A stretch of 64,000 nucleotides of DNA from the NCBI GenBank assembly GCA_037039685.1, contig JAWNGF010000002.1, positions 6,448,001 through 6,512,000 of the forward strand, read 5' to 3'. Positions 11,127 through 20,603 of the stretch are shown here, piece after piece. How positions within the stretch are numbered: position 1 is the first letter of the stretch; each line of letters opens with the position of its first letter. The position numbers and the translations under genes are program-made. The stretch comes from Ceratobasidium sp. AG-K (Eukaryota; Basidiomycota; Agaricomycetes; Cantharellales; Ceratobasidiaceae). The notes beneath the pieces were generated by a model. It worked only from the letters and a program-made list of their open reading frames with translations, made no database searches and was not told where the DNA came from.

Positions 11127-11325
11127 TTACGAGGTCAATATGGAAAACAGGGTGCTTCTTCATAGTGGGTGGTAGATCCAGCTCATAAGCATGAGAAGAT
11201 ATTTTCCTTTTTACAGGAAAGGGTCCAAATTTCTTGTTGTCAAGCTTTTTTGAAGGTCTATTCAATTTGATGTCTGGCCTGTATAGCCATACTAGGTCCC
11301 CTCCCTTGTATTCTTCCTTGAATTC
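11127..11325 (-). pseudogene. Integrase/linker fragment of unit C
   Basis: The minus strand encodes EEYKGGDLVWLYRPDIKLNR and KKHPVFHIDLVSQ, the integrase C-terminal (GPY/F-like) module. It continues directly from 18272-19137 once element A and one AATTC copy are removed. Confidence 0.8.
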
Positions 11326-11738
11326 TGTCATGAGCTGACTAAGCTCAGACATTTTATTCTGATTTTATATCTTTTTTTCCGAACACTTTCCTTTTTTGGT
11401 ACAATTGTCCTCTGGCGCTTAACTTGTATCATGTGATGTATTTGTCTTTTCATTTGATATTAGTGATACTTCCGGAACTTCCAGAATGTCGAGTCATACC
11501 TCTTATCTCGCTTATCATCGGTTGTACTCGGCTTTCCCACACTGATAGATGATGACGTGGCCTTGATCTCACGTGTATATAAACCCAGAGGTCAAGCCGG
11601 TTAACGACAAGGCTTGACCTCCTCTCCATTAGGACTTGCTCAATCAATCCTCTCACTATCACTACTCCTTGGGTTCTAAGACTTGCCTAAGTCGAACCCC
11701 TTAACTTTACATATACCTAATTGACCCAAGTCGGGACA
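11326..11738 (+). repeat. 5' LTR of element A (413 bp)
   Basis: TGTCATGAGC...TCGGGACA. It contains a TATA box (11576-11583) and, 33 bp downstream of the TATA start, the 12-mer AAGGCTTGACCT (11609-11620) that is exactly complementary to the primer-binding site at 11741-11752. A 10-bp inverted repeat (AGGTCAAGCC and GGCTTGACCT) surrounds the predicted transcription start. Confidence 0.95.
11576..11583 (+). promoter_or_regulatory. TATA box of the family-1 LTR
   Basis: TATATAAA. A start about 30 bp downstream would fall within a few bases of 11609, so the RNA would begin with or just before the sequence complementary to the primer-binding site. The spacing is the same in the other family-1 LTRs. 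Confidence 0.7.
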
Positions 11739-11740
11739 TT

Positions 11741-11752
11741 AGGTCAAGCCTT
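11741..11752 (+). other. Self-complementary primer-binding site of element A
   Basis: AGGTCAAGCCTT starts two bases after the LTR and is the exact reverse complement of 11609-11620, near the predicted RNA 5' end. No standard tRNA 3'-end match (such as the TGGCGCC of tRNA-Lys/Met primed elements) is present. This is the arrangement known for self-priming Tf1/sushi-type elements. Confidence 0.75.
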
Positions 11753-12208
11753 CTAAGCATCGGCCATAAGCCCCTGCTCTTCCACCAAGTAGATAGAACG
11801 TACACGGGAAAACGGGCATAGTACAACGAACGAAGAGCTATACTTGATATAGACCAGTAGTTCCACGTCGCTATACGCTGTCAGTGAACCCAATCGTTAT
11901 CCTCTTTCGGGTCATAGCGGCTTTAGTCAGCTAAATACACCCTTACTCTGTTATACACTGTCGCTATCACGCCCGCCCAAGGCTGTTGATAACTGATAAG
12001 ATCAGATAAGGAGTATATAAAGCAAAAGCTTAGCGTCTAGCACCCTTCACATCCAAATCAACATCTCGAGGAAGCCAGATCCTCTCAAGCAAAAACTGGA
12101 AAGTGGTCGGAGCACCACCCAAGTTAACACTCTCATCCATCAAGAACCCCATCAACTTGTCGTTTCCATCAGTACGCACTAAAAAGGAACTAATTAGTAA
12201 CTAACTAA

Positions 12209-12835
12209 TTAACCTTAAAAGTGTTCCCCGCATTTTTTAGCCTCTGCGAAGCAGTCTTTAGACTAAAGGACTTCGTACTTGATCTAGACACCAAAGTCGA
12301 CGAATTAAACAGTCGAATTGAAGTGCTAGAAGAAGATCAAGTTGAACAAGCAGAGGATTTAAGGGTCGAACGTACCAGAAACGACAAAAACCACAATCAA
12401 CTCGAAGCTGATTATCAATCCCTCCATTCAAGGCTTGAGTTCATCGAAATTGACCTTGACAATACAAACAAGCAACAAGCCGATCAAGATCGTGTCCAAA
12501 GCATAAATTTGGCGGACACTAATATCGAAGTCGAGCGATTGCAAGAACAAACCCGTGTCTTGATCGAAAACTGCGACCAACTTATAAAAATCCAAGAAAA
12601 ACACACTCGAAAGGTCGAAAATCTCATCAACAACAACAAACGACAGTGGCGCACTATTGAAACCCTTAAAGACAAAATCAAGGGAAAATACTGTCATCTT
12701 GCAGCAGAAGTGCGTATTCCTATCAACCAGGATTACCGCCTTCTAAATCACCTTAATTCTATCACACCCAATCCTTTTCAGTGGGACCAAAACCTCGACT
12801 CACACAGGAACAACACAGGGAACAGCTTAGACTAG
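12209..12835 (+). CDS. Upstream coiled-coil ORF of element A
   Basis: A frame of about 205 codons between the leader and gag, open from 12209, with no ATG anywhere in it. A run CATTTTTTAG at 12231-12240, with CTAACTAATT upstream, looks like a branch point and splice acceptor, so it may be an exon after a spliced leader. The product is nearly all coiled coil (VDELNSRIEVLEEDQVEQAEDLR). The same frame is conserved in element B. It overlaps the next ORF by 55 bases in the -1 frame. Function unknown; it may be a structural or gag-associated protein. Confidence 0.5.
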   Translation, partial: LTLKVFPAFFSLCEAVFRLKDFVLDLDTKVDELNSRIEVLEEDQVEQAEDLRVERTRNDKNHNQLEADYQSLHSRLEFIEIDLDNTNKQQADQDRVQSINLADTNIEVERLQEQTRVLIENCDQLIKIQEKHTRKVENLINNNKRQWRTIETLKDKIKGKYCHLAAEVRIPINQDYRLLNHLNSITPNPFQWDQNLDSHRNNTGNSLD

Positions 12836-13032
12836 AGTCCCTAACACTCTTTATTGAAGACGTTCATCGTAACTACATATACGAACAGTACGACGAACTA
12901 GGAGTAATCAACGCGTTGTTTCTGGAGGACGAAAACCTTGAACTGATATTTTTGAGGAGTTTGCGCATTATTAAAGATAGAAGGGTTCGGAGAAGAATTC
13001 GTAACATTTTGTACGGCCTTGGATCTCAATAA
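12781..13032 (+). CDS. Small basic ORF between the coiled-coil ORF and gag
   Basis: 83 codons in the -1 frame relative to the preceding ORF, ending 25 bases before the gag ATG. There is no ATG; the frame opens within the overlap. The product ends in a basic stretch (IIKDRRVRRRIRNILYG). It could be the C-terminal part of the coiled-coil protein joined by -1 frameshifting, or separated from it by an indel. I do not recognise it. Confidence 0.4.
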   Translation: MGPKPRLTQEQHREQLRLESLTLFIEDVHRNYIYEQYDELGVINALFLEDENLELIFLRSLRIIKDRRVRRRIRNILYGLGSQ

Positions 13033-13056
13033 ATCTACCTTTTTCCCCGCTCCAAT

Positions 13057-14410
13057 ATGTCGAGAGCCCCATCACCCGGTCAAGGGGGATTTACCCAAAT
13101 TTCAGCAACATCTGGACCCGAGGTAGTTGCACAGGCAATCAATGCCTTAATAGACGAAGTGCGAAAAATTAACAGTCACATTAATGCCTTAAATGGCATC
13201 ACCTCTACCCTAGAATTGGGAATCGACAATAACATTGCAGATATTCATGCAATTCAAAATCAAACCGCACAAATTGCACCCCTTCACCAATTAATGAATG
13301 CGGTATCTCAATCACTTGCAAACATGGGTGCAACACCCTCTACCACCGCGTCAACAACCACCCCAGGATACAAACTCAAGATGCATCCCCCAGAGGAATT
13401 CTCTGGAGATGTAGATAAGTTCGATGAGTTTAAGTCGCAATGTACTCTGTACATAAACCACACATCCCCACAAGCAACCACAGAACAAAAAAATCACTTA
13501 TATCATGGGCTATTGCAAGGGGCCTGCCTATGTATGGATGCAACCTGGAATTGATGTGGACACGGCAAGGAGGGGAGCAACAACTTGGCTACACGACATG
13601 GATGAATTCTGGAACGAAATGCAAGCTAGGTTCGGCGATGTTCACAAAATCGACCGATATAGACAATTATACAAGAAGTTGATCCAGAAGAACTCTGTCC
13701 AAGATTATCTACGAGACTTTGTCACTTATTCATCGGTACTTGGATACACCGATCGAGTACTTCGTGATGATTTCTATGACGGTCTTAAGGATGAAATCAA
13801 GATGGCCATGGTGTCACAGAACTTTAAACCCCACGAAGCAACAAGAACATTCAATCAAGTTCGCGAAAGAGCCCTGGAAATTGACTCTACAATGAATGCC
13901 ATTAATGCACCAAAGAAGTCGCAAGGCCCACAAACCAGTACCTCCAAACAAACCACTGCCAAGACAACCCCAAGCGTTGCAAACACCTCACTAGGTCAAA
14001 GATTCAACGTAAACGACCGTGTCTTTATGTCAAAGCCTACAGGGGGAGTGCAATACGGCAAAATCTCAAACATTACCAGAAACGCCAAGGGCCGCCCAGT
14101 ACCACAGATCTCCTGGGACGATGGGACAAAAGGAAATGTTCCTTTTGGAGCAATTCAAAAAGACACTCGAACCAGTACCTTCAACGCTCCAATTATTCAA
14201 ACACCCAAATCGTCCACTCCTGCTAAAGACCCCAACGCAATGGATCTGGATGGGAAAGGAAAAGGACCAATGATTTGCTTCACCTGCGGTGGCAAGGGAC
14301 ACTCAGCAAGAGTCTGTCCTTCTAAAAACACAGCCTCAGGGTTTGAAGCTCAGATTGAAGAAATCTCTTCAGACATTGAATCGGGAAAAGACGTCACCGA
14401 GGCTTATTAA
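13057..14410 (+). pseudogene. gag of element A with one frame shift
   Basis: Starts MSRAPSPGQGGFTQ. The first frame (13057-13554) holds a helical N-terminus and PPEEFSGDVDKFDEFKSQC; the second (from about 13520 to 14410) holds the rest of the capsid region and a CX2CX4HX4C knuckle (CFTCGGKGHSARVC). The protein changes frame at the G run 13519-13522; one base too many in that run explains it. This could be a true inactivating insertion or a homopolymer error in the sequence. The gag frame ends at TAA 14408-14410. Confidence 0.8.
14383..14389 (+). promoter_or_regulatory. -1 ribosomal frameshift heptamer GGGAAAA
   Basis: In the gag frame it reads G GGA AAA, the X XXY YYZ form of a -1 slippery site, 18 bases before the gag stop. 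A -1 shift here enters an open frame that runs past the gag stop into the protease region (MDELEIM at 14446 and onward). I have not shown a downstream pseudoknot. Position, phase and frame all fit a gag-pol fusion signal. Confidence 0.6.
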
Positions 14411-14735
14411 GGAGCCAAGTACTCGGTGATATATTAGCTAGTAATATGGATGAACTAGAAATCATGTCAATATCAAATGAAAACCAATTATACCTTGATT
14501 TCACCGCTCATCCACTAGCTACGGCTCCTGATTCTAAGTCAGTTAACAGATCGAAAAGATTCTCTGGACAAGCACTCCTCGACTGCGGTGCAACCTCCTG
14601 TTTCATCACCCTTCCCTAGCAAAAGAGGCAAACCTTCCCCTTGTTCAGCACAAAAAACCAAAGACTCTGCGAGTTATAGACGGACGGGAAGTCTCGTCTG
14701 GAAAAGTCACCCACTATACAAAATTTAGGCTTGTC
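14389..14735 (+). pseudogene. Protease region of element A with one frame break
   Basis: The -1 frame after the slippery site encodes a short N-terminus and ALLDCGATSCFI (the D-[ST]-G-A protease motif, with Cys in place of Ser/Thr), then reaches TAG at 14617-14619. The frame used by the 14736-17843 ORF is open from about 14613, so the two halves of the protease differ by one base near 14605-14612. A missing base there would explain it. The Cys in the active-site triplet is unusual for an aspartic protease, but similar variants occur in fungal elements. Confidence 0.7.
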
Positions 14736-17700
14736 ATGGGAACACATTCCAGCGAAATAGAATGTCATGTCACAAACATTGGAAGACACCCTATTGTACT
14801 CGGGATGTCATGGCTCAAAAAACATAACCCACAAATTAATTGGAAAAACAGGACAATTGCATACACAAGCAACTTCTGCTCAGAAAACTGCCTAGAAGTC
14901 CCGTCTACACTCCAAATTGCAGCTGAAACTACATTACCAGAGGAATACAAAGAGTTTGCAGATGTATTCGACGAATCCAGGTTAGAAGAACTCCCACCTC
15001 ACAGGCCAACGGACATTACGCTCGATCTCCTACCAGAAGCTAAACTAAAGCACGGCCCTATCTACAAAACGTCCCCAGCTGAAGACAAGGAAATGAAGAA
15101 AGTACTAGAAACCCTGATCCGAAGGGGACACATTCAGATTTCTAAGTCTCCTTTGGCTTCCCCGGTTCTGTTTGTCAAAAAACCACATCCAGAAGATCCA
15201 AACAACCCAGAATTACGCTTTTGCGTTGACTACAGATATGTGAATTCGCTATGCAAATTCAACGCGAGTGGAATACCTCTATTGGACCAATGGTTAAGGG
15301 CCCTGGAAGGATTTGTCATTGGCACCACTCTAGACTTGGCACAAGGATTCCATCAAACCCGAATAGCAGCAGGCCATGAATGGAAAACAGCATTCAAAAC
15401 TCAATACGGCATGTATGAATGGAAAGTCATGCCCTTTGGTCTCAAAAACGCCCCATCAAGCTTCCAGTCCCTAATGAACTCCATATTCAGGGACATTATG
15501 GGGGTTTTCGTACTCGTATACATTGATGATATCTTTGTTTTTTCCAAACGAGTCGAAGATCATCCAGGACACGTGAAAGAGGTGCTAAGAAGACTAAGGG
15601 AACACAAGCTGATCGCGAAATTGAAAAAATGCAAATTCCACCAGACCAAACTGGACTGGGTAGGACTGGTCATTTCCAATACAGGAATCGAAACGGATCA
15701 GGAAAAGGTCACGGCGGCTATGAACTGGAAAGCTCCCAAAAACGTCAAACAAGTTCAAGAATTCCTAGGATTTGTCAATTTCTATCGAAGATTCATTCAA
15801 GACTTTGCCGGCAAAGCCAGACCTCTGTACAACCTACTTAAGAAGGATCAAAAGTGGCAGTGGACAAGCAAAGAACAAGAGGCCATGAATGCGCTAAAAG
15901 AAGCTCTTAAAGTGGCACCTGTAATGATGCAGCCCGATCAGAATAAGGAATTTTTCCTCGAAACAGACGCGTCGGGATTTGCTGCAGGAGCAGTTCTATC
16001 TCAGAAGGATGAAGAAGGGAAACTACACCCTGTAGCTTTTCTTTCTAAATCACTAAATCCGGCTGAGCAAAACTATGACATTTTTGACAAAGAACTATTG
16101 GCAATAATTAGAGCTTTCAAAGAATGGCGGCACCTACTTCAAGGCACAGAAAAAGCTGTTCAAGTAATAACAGATCACAAAAATTTGGAATACTTCTCAT
16201 CATCCAAGCAATTGAATCAACGCCAAATCCGCTGGATGAATTTCTTGGTAGACTTCAACTTCCAAATCTTGTACAGACCAGGAAGCCAAAACAAAAAAGC
16301 AGACATTCTCTCAAGGCGATACGACCTAGAACCTTTGGGGGGGGTAGAGAACCAAGTTCTCCTCAAACCAGACATTTTTATTTCGGCTATCACCCCTGAC
16401 CAGGAAATTAACGATCTAATCAGAGAAGCAATCCTTGAAGATCCCAGATTAGAGGAAGCCCACAATAAGCTGAGAAACAGAGAAAAAGTCAAAGATTGGG
16501 AATACAGAGAAGGACTCCTAATGTTCAAAGGAAAAATCTTTGTCCCTAGGGATGAAACTGTCAGAAACCTGATATTGGAATCGCGCCATGACAATATTTC
16601 AGCTGGGCATCCGGGACAAGCAAGAACATTGGAATTAGTTTCCAGAACTTACTATTGGCCAACCATGAAGAAATTTGTCAACTCTTATGTGTCACACTGC
16701 AAAACATGCATTCGAGTTAAACCATCGAACCAACTCCCCACAGGATTACTGCGTCCTCTACATATTCCTGAGAGACCTTGGGAAGAGATCTCCTATGACA
16801 TGATTGTAGGGCTCCCAGAATCAGAAGGATATGATGCAATCTTAACAGTAGTAGATTGGTTCTCCAAGATGGCACACTATCTCCCTTGCAAATCCACGGC
16901 CACAGCAGTAGACATAGCCAATATTTTTGTCGCAAACATTTGGAAACTTCACGGCACTCCAAAGGCAACAGTTTCGGATAGAGGATCCACTTTCAACTCA
17001 AAGTTCATTAGGCATCTATACAAACGGTTAGACGTAAAACCTACCTTCAGCACAGCGTACCATCCAAGGACAGACGGACAGTCAGAACGAGCAAACCAAG
17101 TGGTTGAAATCTTTATCAGGGCATTTGTCAACCATAGGCAAAACGACTGGGTGGCCCTGCTCCCTATGGCAGAATTTGCATACAACAATGGAATCCAAGC
17201 ATCCACTGGCAAAACCCCTTTCCAAATCTGCCAGGGTTTTAACCCTAGAATGAACATCGGGGAAGAATCAGACTATACTGTTCCTGAAGCTGATGCCCAT
17301 GCGGAATTCCTGCTGAAAGGATACGACGAAGTCAAAGCCGCCCTCATCCTAGCAAATCAGTCCTACAAACACTACTTTGATAAAGGAGCCAAAGAACCAG
17401 AAGAGATAAACCCTGGAGATAAAGTCTGGCTTAATCATCAAAACATATCCACAGACAGACCTTCAGTAAAACTCTCTCACAAAGTTTTAGGCCCTTACAA
17501 GGTACTGGAAAAAGTAGGGACTCACGCTTTTAGACTGGAGTTACCAAAATCGATGAAAGTTCATCCTGTCTTCCATGTCATGCTGCTCAAGAAATTCCAC
17601 TCTGATCCCCACGGCCGCAAACCTGCTCAACCACCCCCTATTGTCACACAAGATGGAGAAGAAGAATGGGAGGTTGAAGAGATCCTTAATTCCAAGAAAA

Positions 17701-17843
17701 TTCGTCGCCAACTCCACTATTACGTTAAGTGGAAAGGGTACTCTCATGCAGACAACTCTTGGCAGTCAAAGGAAGATCTCAAGAACGCTCCTGAACTAGT
17801 TGATAAATTTCACAAACTCCATCCCACTGCGCCAGGCCCTTAG
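14736..17843 (+). CDS. pol of element A: RT-RNase H-integrase-chromodomain (1035 aa)
   Basis: Copies the element RNA to DNA and integrates it. Visible in order: end of protease (ITNIGRHPIVLGMSWL type, residues 1-30), RT with TTLDLAQGFHQTRI and catalytic YIDD at residue 262, RNase H with LETDASG and ITDHKNLEYF, integrase with the HHCC zinc finger (GHPGQARTLE...HCKTC) and a D,D-E core (SDRGSTFNS; TDGQSERANQ), GPY/F-like module, and a C-terminal chromodomain (VEEILNSKK; YYVKWKGYSHADNSW). The ATG at 14736 is only the first in the open frame; natural translation probably enters by frameshift from gag. All RT and integrase catalytic residues I can check are present. The stop codon overlaps the polypurine tract. 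Confidence 0.93.
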   Translation: MGTHSSEIECHVTNIGRHPIVLGMSWLKKHNPQINWKNRTIAYTSNFCSENCLEVPSTLQIAAETTLPEEYKEFADVFDESRLEELPPHRPTDITLDLLPEAKLKHGPIYKTSPAEDKEMKKVLETLIRRGHIQISKSPLASPVLFVKKPHPEDPNNPELRFCVDYRYVNSLCKFNASGIPLLDQWLRALEGFVIGTTLDLAQGFHQTRIAAGHEWKTAFKTQYGMYEWKVMPFGLKNAPSSFQSLMNSIFRDIMGVFVLVYIDDIFVFSKRVEDHPGHVKEVLRRLREHKLIAKLKKCKFHQTKLDWVGLVISNTGIETDQEKVTAAMNWKAPKNVKQVQEFLGFVNFYRRFIQDFAGKARPLYNLLKKDQKWQWTSKEQEAMNALKEALKVAPVMMQPDQNKEFFLETDASGFAAGAVLSQKDEEGKLHPVAFLSKSLNPAEQNYDIFDKELLAIIRAFKEWRHLLQGTEKAVQVITDHKNLEYFSSSKQLNQRQIRWMNFLVDFNFQILYRPGSQNKKADILSRRYDLEPLGGVENQVLLKPDIFISAITPDQEINDLIREAILEDPRLEEAHNKLRNREKVKDWEYREGLLMFKGKIFVPRDETVRNLILESRHDNISAGHPGQARTLELVSRTYYWPTMKKFVNSYVSHCKTCIRVKPSNQLPTGLLRPLHIPERPWEEISYDMIVGLPESEGYDAILTVVDWFSKMAHYLPCKSTATAVDIANIFVANIWKLHGTPKATVSDRGSTFNSKFIRHLYKRLDVKPTFSTAYHPRTDGQSERANQVVEIFIRAFVNHRQNDWVALLPMAEFAYNNGIQASTGKTPFQICQGFNPRMNIGEESDYTVPEADAHAEFLLKGYDEVKAALILANQSYKHYFDKGAKEPEEINPGDKVWLNHQNISTDRPSVKLSHKVLGPYKVLEKVGTHAFRLELPKSMKVHPVFHVMLLKKFHSDPHGRKPAQPPPIVTQDGEEEWEVEEILNSKKIRRQLHYYVKWKGYSHADNSWQSKEDLKNAPELVDKFHKLHPTAPGP

Positions 17844-17850
17844 GAGGGGG
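17842..17850 (+). other. Polypurine tract of element A
   Basis: AGGAGGGGG followed by TAA and the 3' LTR. This is the expected plus-strand primer. The same layout (purine tract, TAA, LTR) is seen in family-2 units E and C. Confidence 0.8.
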
Positions 17851-17853
17851 TAA

Positions 17854-18266
17854 TGTCATGAGCTGACTAAGCTCAGACATTTTATTCTGATTTTATATCT
17901 TTTTTTCCGAACACTTTCCTTTTTTGGTACAATTGTCCTCTGGCGCTTAACTTGTATCATGTGATGTATTTGTCTTTTCATTTGATATTAGTGATACTTC
18001 CGGAACTTCCAGAATGTCGAGTCATACCTCTTATCTCGCTTATCATCGGTTGTACTCGGCTTTCCCACACTGATAGATGATGACGTGGCCTTGATCTCAC
18101 GTGTATATAAACCCAGAGGTCAAGCCGGTTAACGACAAGGCTTGACCTCCTCTCCATTAGGACTTGCTCAATCAATCCTCTCACTATCACTACTCCTTGG
18201 GTTCTAAGACTTGCCTAAGTCGAACCCCTTAACTTTACATATACCTAATTGACCCAAGTTGGGACA
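17854..18266 (+). repeat. 3' LTR of element A (413 bp)
   Basis: Ends TTGGGACA versus TCGGGACA in the 5' LTR, the one difference I noticed. Followed by AATTC, the same as before the 5' LTR. Confidence 0.95.
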
Positions 18267-18271
18267 AATTC

Positions 18272-19137
18272 TCCTTCTCTAACTTGATGTAATTCCATGG
18301 CAGCCATAGCCTCCTTTCTTGTTTCCTCCCATCCTGTGGTAACTGTGTTTGCTTCTGGGACTTCTGTTACTATGCTGGAAATATTCCATAAAGGTTCCTT
18401 TCCGTAAGTGAGTTCAAATGGGCTTTTTCCTGTAACTCTGTTTTTGTGCATGTTGTAACAGAATTTGGCAATAGGCAGCAGTTCCACCCAATTGTCTTGA
18501 TGATGATTGATGAAAGTGCGTAGCCATGCTTCTAGCCACTGGTTTACTTGCTCTGTAATTCCATTGGTTTGAGGGTGGTAAGCAGTGCTCAAAGAGGGTG
18601 AGACCCCAATCTTTTTGTAGATTGCTTTCAGGAGCTTGCTGTTAAAGGTACTTCCTTGGTTGGAGACGGTGCTTCTGGGAAATCCATGGAGTTTCCAGAT
18701 GTTGCATAGGAAAAGTTCTGCTAACTCGCTTGCCTTGTGCAACTCCTTACATGGTACAAAATGTGCCATTCTGGAGTATCTATCCACAACAACCAGGATG
18801 CTGTCCATCCCCTTTGACTTGGGAAGTTTGACAATGAAGTCATAGGCTATGTCCTTGCATGGTTTGTTTCCTAATTGCAAGGGTTTTAACAGGGTCTGTG
18901 TTTTGGTTCCCTTTGATCTTTGGCATTGTTTGCAGGAATCCACATATTTATTGACACTTTGCTTCATTCCTGGCCAGTAGTACTGTCTTGACACCCGTTC
19001 TAGGCTTCTTGCGTGTCCTTGGTGCCCAGCAATCAGTGAATTGTGGTGTAGTTGCATGATTGCTAGTTGGCAATCCTTGTCTTCTGGTACCACAATCTTC
19101 CCCTTGTACCACAGTAGTTCTTTGTGTACTTTGTAGT
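18272..19137 (-). pseudogene. Integrase of unit C, interrupted by A and D
   Basis: The minus strand encodes the zinc finger (GHQGHARSLE; CKQCQRSKGTK) and core of integrase (VVDRYSRMAHF; STVSNQGSTFNS, with SDQG changed to SNQG; NGITEQVNQW). One long frame stays open (18245-19093). The D-to-N change at the catalytic position suggests an inactive enzyme. It is cut on the left by element A and on the right by element D. Confidence 0.85.
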
Positions 19138-19605
19138 TGTTGTGAGCTAGCTCTCTCCATTAGACTCCTCTTGCACCTTGCTTGTCTTCTCTTTCTTGTT
19201 CTGGCATGTTTGTTTGTTGTTCTGTCTTTTCCTGTGCTGTGTTGCCATGTCCTTGTGGTTTTCTTTGTTACATTCTGTAACGCAGCTGTGCTTTGTACAA
19301 GTCATGACTGCCTACACAGCATGACTCACCTGGACACTCCTGACTGGCTTGTTGTATGACTCTTGCAGCTGCGCCTTGTATGACTCAGCCGTTTTCTGAA
19401 TATATATAGAGGACCAACAAGCCTGGTAAACCCAGCTTGTTTTGTCTTGTCAAACATCCCCTTTGAGTGACACTTTGAACCACCCCTACCCTTAAGAGTC
19501 TACAGCCACTTAAGTGTGGTGCAATTCAAGAGGTCCCTTAGGTCTTAGTGCTGTCCACTCTCTAGCATGGCTTGTCTCATAGCCACTAAGAAGAAGCTTA
19601 CAACA
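19138..19605 (+). repeat. 5' LTR of element D (468 bp)
   Basis: TGTTGTGAGC...TTACAACA. TATA-like TATATATAGA at 19401, and 33 bp downstream the 12-mer AGCTTGTTTTGT (19434-19445) complementary to the primer-binding site. Its U3 is closer to the middle and right LTRs of the array than to D's own 3' LTR. A frame reading into gag begins with an ATG at 19567 inside the LTR. Confidence 0.9.
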
Positions 19606-19607
19606 TT

Positions 19608-19619
19608 ACAAAACAAGCT
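19608..19619 (+). other. Self-complementary primer-binding site of family 2
   Basis: ACAAAACAAGCT, two bases after the LTR, is the exact reverse complement of 19434-19445 in the LTR. The same pair occurs at 9046-9057 and, with one mismatch, at 30581-30592. It mirrors the geometry in family 1 although the sequences are unrelated. Confidence 0.75.
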
Positions 19620-19626
19620 TCACACC

Positions 19627-20603
19627 ATGTCCACAAACAACTCCACACCCGTTGAACAAGGATTAAAAGAAGACATAGTCTCACAACCCATGTCTACCAC
19701 AAGCATACAAAGAGGTCCTAGTAGAGCCACTAGACCAGCCTCATCACTCAGTGAAAGCGCACTTGCACACACACAAGCAGGGGGTCCAACCCCATCAAGG
19801 GTTCCTAGCCACAGTACAGTACCAGGAACATTCCAACCAGACGTATCATCAGTTGAAGAACACCCCCAAGAAGAAAATCAAGAACCCAGTGACAAAACCT
19901 ATGTACCGGAACCTGAAGTAATCACCATTATGTCCAATGGAAGAACACCTCATTGGGGATTTGGGTTTGGCTATTTTTCTCCCCAACCCAAGCCCATGGA
20001 GGGGTCTCCCTAATTCTGAGTCGCCCTCCACCCACACTGCAAATCCCACGCATCTTGGGAACAATCACCAACATGGGACCCATTCCTTTGTCCTTACCCA
20101 AAAGACCACAACCACCAGTAACCCCAGCAGCAGGACCTTCCACCAACCCGCAACCTATTAGCAATAGCTCTTCTAGCAAACAGAGAACTGCCATTCAAAG
20201 CTTAGACAAACTAGACGACCTCTTAATCAGATGTAACAACACAACTCTAAGAGTCATTGAAGGGCTAAGAGTTAATCTCACACAAAGAATCACTGGCCTA
20301 GAGCAAGAAGCAAGAGTACTAGCAAACAATCAAGTAGTTTTCAACAATACTATCAGGGGAATACAAGAGTCCCTTATGGATATTCTTAATTCTGCCCAAA
20401 ATGCCAAACACAACAGTTACCTCACAGGAAGAGAAGTAGACACTGTCCAAAACAAAGTCACAAACACCCAGGGACTTGTAAAAAATGTACAATGAGATCT
20501 CAACACCACACGCCATGGACAACTTCAGTGGAACAAAGCAATGACACAAGGGATCAAGCAAGTTAGGGAAGGATTCACAACATTTAACAGACAAGTGGCA
20601 ACC
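19627..20603 (+). pseudogene. gag N-terminal part of element D
   Basis: Begins MSTNNSTPVEQG and follows the same order as E and C: a Ser/Pro-rich start, then a helical section (QRITGLEQEARVLANNQ; GREVDTVQNKVTNTQG). The frame changes near 20010 and stops at 20493. The solo LTR at 20604 splits it from the next part. Confidence 0.75.

Larger units (their letters stand above)
11326..18266 (+). mobile_element. Element A: near-complete family-1 chromovirus (6941 bp)
   Basis: The two 413-bp LTRs (11326-11738 and 17854-18266) look almost identical; I noticed one C/T difference near their 3' ends, at a CpG. AATTC is duplicated on both sides (11321-11325 and 18267-18271). Inside are a primer-binding site, leader, upstream coiled-coil ORFs, gag with a CCHC knuckle, a -1 slippery heptamer, PR-RT-RH-IN-chromodomain pol and a polypurine tract. 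It inserted into the integrase region of unit C in the opposite orientation. It keeps normal CpG density, so it is the youngest insertion here. One apparent single-base shift in gag and one in protease would block it as written. Confidence 0.95.
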
